Assembly: GCA_965198895.1 (NCBI GenBank)
Contig: OZ240676.1
Span: forward strand, 558,001-622,000
Length of the DNA stretch: 64,000 bases
Reading direction: 5' to 3'
From: LMUY01 sp965198895
GTDB taxonomy: Bacteria; Pseudomonadota; Alphaproteobacteria; Acetobacterales; Acetobacteraceae
Shown here: positions 59,261-64,000 of the stretch, piece after piece
Layout: each line of letters opens with the position of its first letter
How positions within the stretch are numbered: the stretch's first letter is position 1
Notes under the pieces: generated by a model
The model's database searches: none
Told to the model about the DNA's origin: nothing
Seen by the model: only the letters and a program-made list of their open reading frames with translations
Position numbers and translations under genes: made by a program

Positions 59261-61321
59261 ATGCCACTCGACACCGTTGGATCGCGTGAGATCCGCTCCT
59301 CCGTCTGTCCGCATGATTGCCCCTCCGCCTGCGCGCTGGACGTGGAGGTGCTGGACGGCAACCGCATCGGCGCCGTGCGCGGGGCGGATAACAGCTACAC
59401 CTCGGGCGTCGTCTGCGCGAAGGTCGGCCGCTATGCCGAGCGCGCCCACCACTCGGACCGGCTAACGCATCCGCTGCTGCGGACGGGGCCGAAGGGCTCG
59501 GGCCAGTTCACCCGGATCGGCTGGGACGAGGCGCTGGACCGCACCGCCACCGCCTTCCGCGAGACCGAGGCCAAGCACGGCAAATTGGCGGTGTGGCCGT
59601 ATCACTCCGCCGGCACGATGGGCCTGGTGCATCGCGACGGCATCGAGCGGCTGCGCAACGTGATGGGCTACTCGCGGCAGAAGATGACGATCTGCACCGC
59701 CATCGCCGCAGCCGGCTGGCAGGCGGGCGTGGGCGACGTCTGGGGACCGGATACGCGCGAGGTCGCCGGGTCGGACCTGATCGTGGTGTGGGGCGGCAAC
59801 CCCGTCTCCACCCAGGTGAACCTGATGAGCCACATCACCCGCGCCCGGAAGGAGCGCGGCGCCAAGATGGTGGTGATCGACCCCTATCGCACGCCCAGCG
59901 CAGCCACCGCCGACATGCACCTGGCGCTGCGACCCGGCACCGACGCCGCCCTCGCCTGCGCCGTGATGCACGTGGCCTTCCGCGATGGTTATGCCGACCG
60001 CGCCTTCATGGAACGCCACGCCGACCAGCCGGCGCAATTGGAAGCGCATCTGGCGACCCGAGGCCCGGAATGGGCCGCTGGCATCACCGGCCTCAGCGTG
60101 GCGGAAATAGAAAACTTCGCCCGGCTGTACGGCACGACCCAGCGCGCCTACATCCGCGTCGGCTACGGTTTCACCCGCAGCCGCAACGGCGCCGCAAACA
60201 TGCACGCCGTCACTTGCCTGCCCACCGTCTGCGGCAAGTGGCAGCACGAGGGTGGCGGCGCCACCTGGAGCCAGCGCGGTATCTACGGCTGGAACAAAAC
60301 CCTCATCGAGGGGCTAGAGCACCGCGACACTTCTATTCGCGAACTGGACATGAGCCGCATCGCCAGCGTGCTCACCAACGACAAGGTGGCCCTGTGCGGC
60401 GGCCCGCCCGTCCACGCCATCCTGATCCAAAGCAGCAACCCGGCCAGCATCGCCCCCGACAGCCACCGCGTGCGCCAGGGCATGCTGCGGGAAGACCTGT
60501 TCGTCGCCGTGCACGACCAATTCATGACCGACACGGCCCAACTCGCCGACATCGTGCTCCCCGCCACCATGTTCTTCGAGCACGACGACATCTACCAGGC
60601 CGGCGGCCACAGCCATATCCAATTGGGCCCCAAGCTGATCGACCCGCCCGGCGAGGCCCGCTCCAACCACGATGTGGTCTGCGCGCTGGCAGCCAGGCTC
60701 GGCGCCGAACATCGCGGCTTCGGCATGACAGCGCTGGAGATGGCGGACGAAACCTTGCGCGTCTCCGGCTGGCCCGACGTGGAAACGCTGCGCGCCAACC
60801 GCTGGGTCGACGCGCAGCCGGACTTCGACCGCAGCCACCACCTCAGCGGCTTCGGCCACCCCGACGGCAAGTTCCGCTTCGCCGCCGATTGGGCGGCGCT
60901 CGGCCCCCACACCGCCGGGCTGCCCACCCTGCCCGACCACGCCGACCTCACGGACGGCGCCGGGCCGTTCCGCCTGGTGGCACCCCCACCGCGCCAGTTC
61001 CTCAATTCCACGTTCACCGAGACCGGCGGCTCCCGCAAGCGCGAGGTGCGCCCCACGGTAAAACTGTGCGCGGTGGATGCGGCGACGTTGGGCGTGACCG
61101 AGGGCAGCCGGGTGCGGCTGGGCAACGCGCGCGGCTCGGTGGAGCTGCACGCCACCATCGCCGAGGGCCAGCAGAGCGGCGTGGTGATCGCCGAGGGCGT
61201 GTGGCCGAATGCGGATTGGAACGGCGGCATCGGCATCAACGCGCTGACCTCCGACGAGCCCGCCGGCCCGGCGGGTGGCGCCGTGTTCCACGATACCTCG
61301 GTGTGGGTAGAAGCCGCCTAA
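59261..61321 (+). CDS. Molybdopterin-dependent oxidoreductase (DMSO reductase family)
   Basis: This 686-residue enzyme has an N-terminal [4Fe-4S] site (Cys16, Cys20, Cys24, Cys52: CPHDCPSACALDVEV and GVVCAKVGRYAE). Molybdopterin domains follow (LIVVWGGNPVSTQVNL, VVIDPYRTPSAATADMHL, RPGTDAALACAVMHVA, IVLPATMFFEHDD), and a C-terminal MGD-binding barrel (LGVTEGSRVRLGNARGSVEL). No Tat signal is seen, so it acts in the cytoplasm. No electron-transfer subunit is adjacent. The substrate is unknown; related stand-alone proteins are annotated as BisC-like or formate dehydrogenase-like. Confidence 0.9.
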   Translation: MPLDTVGSREIRSSVCPHDCPSACALDVEVLDGNRIGAVRGADNSYTSGVVCAKVGRYAERAHHSDRLTHPLLRTGPKGSGQFTRIGWDEALDRTATAFRETEAKHGKLAVWPYHSAGTMGLVHRDGIERLRNVMGYSRQKMTICTAIAAAGWQAGVGDVWGPDTREVAGSDLIVVWGGNPVSTQVNLMSHITRARKERGAKMVVIDPYRTPSAATADMHLALRPGTDAALACAVMHVAFRDGYADRAFMERHADQPAQLEAHLATRGPEWAAGITGLSVAEIENFARLYGTTQRAYIRVGYGFTRSRNGAANMHAVTCLPTVCGKWQHEGGGATWSQRGIYGWNKTLIEGLEHRDTSIRELDMSRIASVLTNDKVALCGGPPVHAILIQSSNPASIAPDSHRVRQGMLREDLFVAVHDQFMTDTAQLADIVLPATMFFEHDDIYQAGGHSHIQLGPKLIDPPGEARSNHDVVCALAARLGAEHRGFGMTALEMADETLRVSGWPDVETLRANRWVDAQPDFDRSHHLSGFGHPDGKFRFAADWAALGPHTAGLPTLPDHADLTDGAGPFRLVAPPPRQFLNSTFTETGGSRKREVRPTVKLCAVDAATLGVTEGSRVRLGNARGSVELHATIAEGQQSGVVIAEGVWPNADWNGGIGINALTSDEPAGPAGGAVFHDTSVWVEAA

Positions 61322-61360
61322 CACCGGCGTTCGCCGCCCCAACCACTCGATCGGTTTCTT

Positions 61361-62296
61361 ATGCTGTCCACGCTGACTGTCGTGCTGCCCATTTTCGCGC
61401 TCATCTTCGTGGGCTGGGGGGCGCGGCGCTCGGGCGTGCTCGGCCCCAACAGCACCAGCGAGTTGAACCGTTTCGTCGTCTACCTGGCGCTGCCGGCTCT
61501 GCTGTTCGACATCATCGGCCATGCCAGCTGGGCTGACGTTTGGCAGCCAGGCTTCATCGCCACCTTCGGCCTGAGCACGGCGGTGATCTTCGTGCTGGCC
61601 CTGCTGGTGCGGCTGCGGCGGCCGCTGCATTTGGCCGATGCGGCGATCGACGGGCTGAACGCGTCGTATGCCAACACCGGTTTCATCGGCTTCCCGCTGG
61701 CGTTGGTCGCCCTCGGCCGCGGCGCACTCGCGCCCACGCTGGTGGCGACGATCATCACCGTGTGCGTGCTGTTCGCCGCGGCCATCATCCTGATCGAGAT
61801 CGGCTTGCAGACGGAGGCAAGGCGGTCGCGCCTGGTGCTAAAAGTCGGCCGCTCCCTGCTCCGCAACCCGCTGCTGATGGCGCCGCTGCTGGGTGCCCTC
61901 ATCCCGATTTTCGGCGTGACCATCCCGGCGCCGGTGGAGACGTTTCTGAAACTGCTGGGCGGCGCCGCCTCCCCCTGCGCGCTGGTGGCGCTCGGCCTGT
62001 TCTTGGCGACGGAGCGCGATACGTCGGCGCGGGACACATTCGGCACGGTGTTCCTGGTGGGCGCCAAGCTCGTGCTGCAGCCGGTGGTAGCCTGGTTACT
62101 GGCCACACGCGTCTTCGGCCTGCCCCCGCTCCTCACCCACGCCGCGGTGCTGCTCTCCGCGCTGCCCACCGGCACCGGCCCGTTCATGCTGGCCGAGTTC
62201 TACCGGCGCGAGGCTAGCGTGACGTGCAACGCGATCCTGGTGTCCACGGTGGTTTCGATTGTTACGGTGTCCGTTTATTTGTCGCTGGCGGGTTAG
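61361..62296 (+). CDS. AEC family transporter
   Basis: This 311-residue membrane protein has ten helices in two halves. The AEC signatures are ELNRFVVYLALPALLFDIIG, LNASYANTGFIGFPLALVALG, SPCALVALGLFLA and LLSALPTGTGPFMLAEFY. The family contains auxin-efflux-like and malonate/malate carriers. It follows the molybdoenzyme by 39 bases and might be co-transcribed. The substrate cannot be assigned. Confidence 0.9.
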   Translation: MLSTLTVVLPIFALIFVGWGARRSGVLGPNSTSELNRFVVYLALPALLFDIIGHASWADVWQPGFIATFGLSTAVIFVLALLVRLRRPLHLADAAIDGLNASYANTGFIGFPLALVALGRGALAPTLVATIITVCVLFAAAIILIEIGLQTEARRSRLVLKVGRSLLRNPLLMAPLLGALIPIFGVTIPAPVETFLKLLGGAASPCALVALGLFLATERDTSARDTFGTVFLVGAKLVLQPVVAWLLATRVFGLPPLLTHAAVLLSALPTGTGPFMLAEFYRREASVTCNAILVSTVVSIVTVSVYLSLAG

Positions 62297-62417
62297 GACA
62301 TTTACCGCAACTGGCTTGCGCTTGTGGAGAGAAGAGAGCAGCTCGACCGAGGTGCTCTCTGTTCCAAACACAAGCAGTCGAACCGCCGACCTGTGATGAT
62401 CGCCCAGTCTAGCAAGC

Positions 62418-62447
62418 GTAGGGTGCAATGCGCTTTGGCATTGCACC
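62418..62447 (+). repeat. REP element 1 of the RAYT cluster
   Basis: It has head GTAGG and stem GGTGCAATGC / GCATTGCACC around GCTTTG. It is identical, including the flanking AGCAAGC, to the copy at 62638-62667. Confidence 0.9.
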
Positions 62448-62528
62448 AGCACAGGACAGGGCGCCAAGAGTTCGCCGACTTGGGTAAATGCTGATCTCTG
62501 CCATAGTTGTTGGGCATGCCAAGAAGTT

Positions 62529-62558
62529 GGTGCAATGCCCGAGCGCATTGCACCCTAC
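62529..62558 (-). repeat. REP element 2 of the RAYT cluster (inverted)
   Basis: Inverted copy: stem GGTGCAATGC / GCATTGCACC with loop CCGAGC and end CCTAC, followed by GTG as in element 3. Confidence 0.9.
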
Positions 62559-62585
62559 GTGACTGATCCTTGTGACGACCGTGGC

Positions 62586-62615
62586 GGTGCAATGCCCAAA
62601 CGCATTGCACCCTAC
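62586..62615 (-). repeat. REP element 3 of the RAYT cluster (inverted)
   Basis: Inverted copy with loop CCAAAC. A GCTTGC/GCAAGC joint (62625-62637) links it head-on to element 4, making a BIME-like pair. Confidence 0.9.
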
Positions 62616-62637
62616 GTGGAGAGCGCTTGCAGCAAGC

Positions 62638-62667
62638 GTAGGGTGCAATGCGCTTTGGCATTGCACC
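62638..62667 (+). repeat. REP element 4 of the RAYT cluster
   Basis: Forward copy identical to element 1. It ends 33 bases from the stop codon of the RAYT gene. Confidence 0.9.
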
Positions 62668-62700
62668 ACCTCAGGACCATACAGAGCCCACCAACGGCCT

Positions 62701-63237
62701 TCAGCTCGATCGTTCGCCCATAAGAGCGTCATCGCAACCATCCACGCTCCATGAACTCGGATAATGACCCTGGGCCACGGCGCGGTGGAAGCTGGAGTAA
62801 GGCCAAGCGGCCGCGGATGAAGCCAGGCCGTGCTTGACCGGATTGAAGTGAATGTAGTCGAAGTGACGAGCATAGTCCTGCTCGTCGCGAATGGTGTGTT
62901 CCCAGAAGCGCCGCTGCCAAATGCCCCGTTCGCCACGCACCCGGCGGCTGGTGCTGAGGGGTTCCGCCGGGTTGATGGATTTGGAAAAGCCCATCTTGAT
63001 CGCCTGCCAACGGTGCGAGAAATCCACGTCGCCTTCGGGGAGGGTCCAGAGGGCATGCATATGGTCGGGCAGCACCACCCACGCATCGATATGGAACGGC
63101 ATCAAGTGCCGAACTCGGGCGACGGAGGCGCGGAGCGATCCGATGTGGGTAACGAGCAGGTCGGAGCGCCGGTCGAGCAAGTTCACCGTGAAGAAGTAAG
63201 TGCCGCCGGGTACGCGGTTCCGCCGGTACTCAGGCAT
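62701..63237 (-). CDS. REP-associated tyrosine transposase (RAYT, TnpA-REP family)
   Basis: This 178-residue Y1 HUH nuclease starts MPEYRRNRVPGGTYFFTVN. It has the HUH-type motif His59-Met-His61 in VLPDHMHALWTLP, the catalytic tyrosine candidate Tyr128 in HFDYIHFNPVKHG, and the family segment GIWQRRFWEHTIRDEQDY. RAYTs are single-copy domesticated relatives of IS200/IS605 transposases that recognise and probably spread REP palindromes. Four REPs flank its 3' side and one its 5' side. ATG 63237 gives the canonical start; an upstream in-frame ATG lies within a REP. Confidence 0.95.
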   Translation of the reverse strand: MPEYRRNRVPGGTYFFTVNLLDRRSDLLVTHIGSLRASVARVRHLMPFHIDAWVVLPDHMHALWTLPEGDVDFSHRWQAIKMGFSKSINPAEPLSTSRRVRGERGIWQRRFWEHTIRDEQDYARHFDYIHFNPVKHGLASSAAAWPYSSFHRAVAQGHYPSSWSVDGCDDALMGERSS

Positions 63238-63292
63238 TTGGCAACAGGGCTCCTTACCGGAGTGTAAGTTAGGTTCGTCGGCGAGGGGGGCT

Positions 63293-63322
63293 GGTGCAAT
63301 GCCAAAGCGCATTGCACCCTAC
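63293..63322 (-). repeat. REP element 5 of the RAYT cluster (5' side of the gene)
   Basis: Inverted copy: stem GGTGCAATGC / GCATTGCACC, loop CAAAG, end CCTAC. It lies 55 bases upstream of the RAYT start, so the gene is bracketed by the same palindrome. Confidence 0.9.
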
Positions 63323-63386
63323 AAGGGGGTTTGGCGGCACAATCAATGCTTGAAACTGTCCGGCGCGCCGTCGTCTTCTTCCGGCC

Positions 63387-64000
63387 ATGGACGCCACCGA
63401 CGCTCCCGACCCAAACTTCGAGACCATGCTCAGCGAATTGGCCACACTCGGCATGCGGGCGGCGCGGGCGGTGACGCGGATGATCGAGATCGAACAAGCC
63501 GCCGCCGAAGTTGCCGCGAGTTGGTTGCCCGGCTTGGGCCCAACGGACGCGTAGCTGGGTGAGGCGGTCGCGGCTGGGCAGGCCGTCGACGCGGTTACTG
63601 TGGCGATGGCCGCGGCTGTGCCGCGCGTCGAGGTGTTGGCGCTCGCGCTCGATCGGGTGTCGCGCTCGGTACGGCGGAGTGTGGCGCTGATGCGGCGGTT
63701 GCAGGCCGGATGGCCGCGTGCCGCAGGCCCGGATGACCGGACGGCCATGGTGCGGCGGCAGGTGGCACGCCGGGTCGCGGGCATGATCCGGCGCCAGACG
63801 GACGGCGAGGCGGCCGAACGCCTGTTCGACGAGCTGGCCGAGCGGCTGGATGATCCCGCCCTGGAGCAGGATATCCTCGCGCTGCCCGTGGACGAGATCG
63901 TGCGGCGGATCGGCCGCGATCTGAACCTCGCGGCCGAATTCCACGCAGCGGACCTCGGAACCCCGCCGTCACGCAGCGGGACGACGCCCGATTCCAGCTA
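63387..64000 (+). pseudogene. Unknown-function gene interrupted by an in-frame amber codon (3' end at or beyond window edge)
   Basis: From ATG 63387 the frame encodes 55 residues (starts MDATDAPDPNFETML, ends LPGLGPTDA) to TAG at 63552-63554. The same frame then stays open for 148 more codons to the window end, with the same codon style (LGEAVAAGQAVDAVTVAMAA, later TDGEAAERLFDELAERLDD). The conserved frame suggests one gene of over 200 residues, helical and Ala/Arg-rich, carrying one nonsense change (for example from CAG). The second part might alternatively start on its own at GTG 63600 or ATG 63606. I do not recognise the family. Confidence 0.6.

Larger units (their letters stand above)
62297..62700. 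other. Repeat-filled interval between the AEC transporter and the RAYT transposase
   Basis: This 404-base interval contains no recognisable gene. It holds four REP elements (62418-62447, 62529-62558, 62586-62615, 62638-62667) in alternating orientation. Short open frames crossing them encode only repeat-derived sequence. Confidence 0.8.

Noticed and set aside
62535..62754. Small frames running through the REP elements
   Set aside because: Their sequence is largely translated repeat DNA, so they are not likely genes.

Overview
This window is GC-rich, densely coded chromosomal DNA of an alphaproteobacterium. Evidence for that: rpsU next to a COQ9-family gene, the order amiC - mrcA - prfB beside an RNase E with a long acidic insertion, an AlgD-type sugar-nucleotide enzyme with Wza/Wzz partners, many Tat-type signal peptides, and start-stop overlaps (ATGA, GTGA, TGATG) through most operons. 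The Rhodospirillales/Acetobacteraceae are my best guess at family level, but that is inference. No rRNA, tRNA, CRISPR array, prophage or integrated plasmid was seen.

Layout. 1-7850: the clpB 5' end, a transglutaminase, a 25-residue membrane peptide, COQ9, peptide deformylase, ribosomal protein S21, an exported protein, two tandem paralogous lipoproteins, a Rieske-FAD oxidoreductase and an orphan branched-chain-type binding protein. 8110-10070: a Tat-exported flavin amine oxidase translationally coupled to a small cytochrome c. 10600-20155: an exopolysaccharide operon of eight coupled genes (sugar transferase, GH10 glycosidase, GDP-mannose 6-dehydrogenase, Wza-like exporter, degenerate BY-kinase-like ATPase, Wzz-like protein, heparinase-like lyase, GT4 glycosyltransferase), pointing to a mannuronate-containing polymer. 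20312-24790: GST, acyltransferase, HutD, trans-aconitate methyltransferase, DUF72. 24787-32979: prfB with an intact programmed +1 frameshift site, PBP1A, amidase and RNase E. 33087-34709: a second acyltransferase and a DUF2000 protein.

34713-40504 is a fatty-acid beta-oxidation operon (acyl-CoA dehydrogenase, FadB-like, thiolase, MerR regulator). 41197-45187 holds a class III aminotransferase, an S24-type self-cleaving repressor and an acyl-CoA ligase. 45211-47066 is a divergent mntR/mntH pair sharing a palindromic operator. 48567-53268 is a phenylacetate module: a leader peptide, paaX, then paaABCDE behind a promoter whose spacer is a palindrome. 54525-58631 is a four-gene coupled operon for ureide/allophanate breakdown (allophanate hydrolase, AtzE-type amidase, HpxZ, histidine phosphatase). 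58719-62296 has TspO, a molybdopterin oxidoreductase and an AEC transporter.

Two families of dispersed palindromic repeats run through the window. One (GTAGGGTG..., REP-like) clusters as five near-identical copies around a REP-associated tyrosine transposase (RAYT) at 62701-63237, with relatives at 3244, 21053, 22967 and 48027. The other (CTCCCTCTCCCG hairpins) often forms head-to-head pairs, two of them inside operons. The window ends in a gene of unknown function split by an in-frame amber codon.
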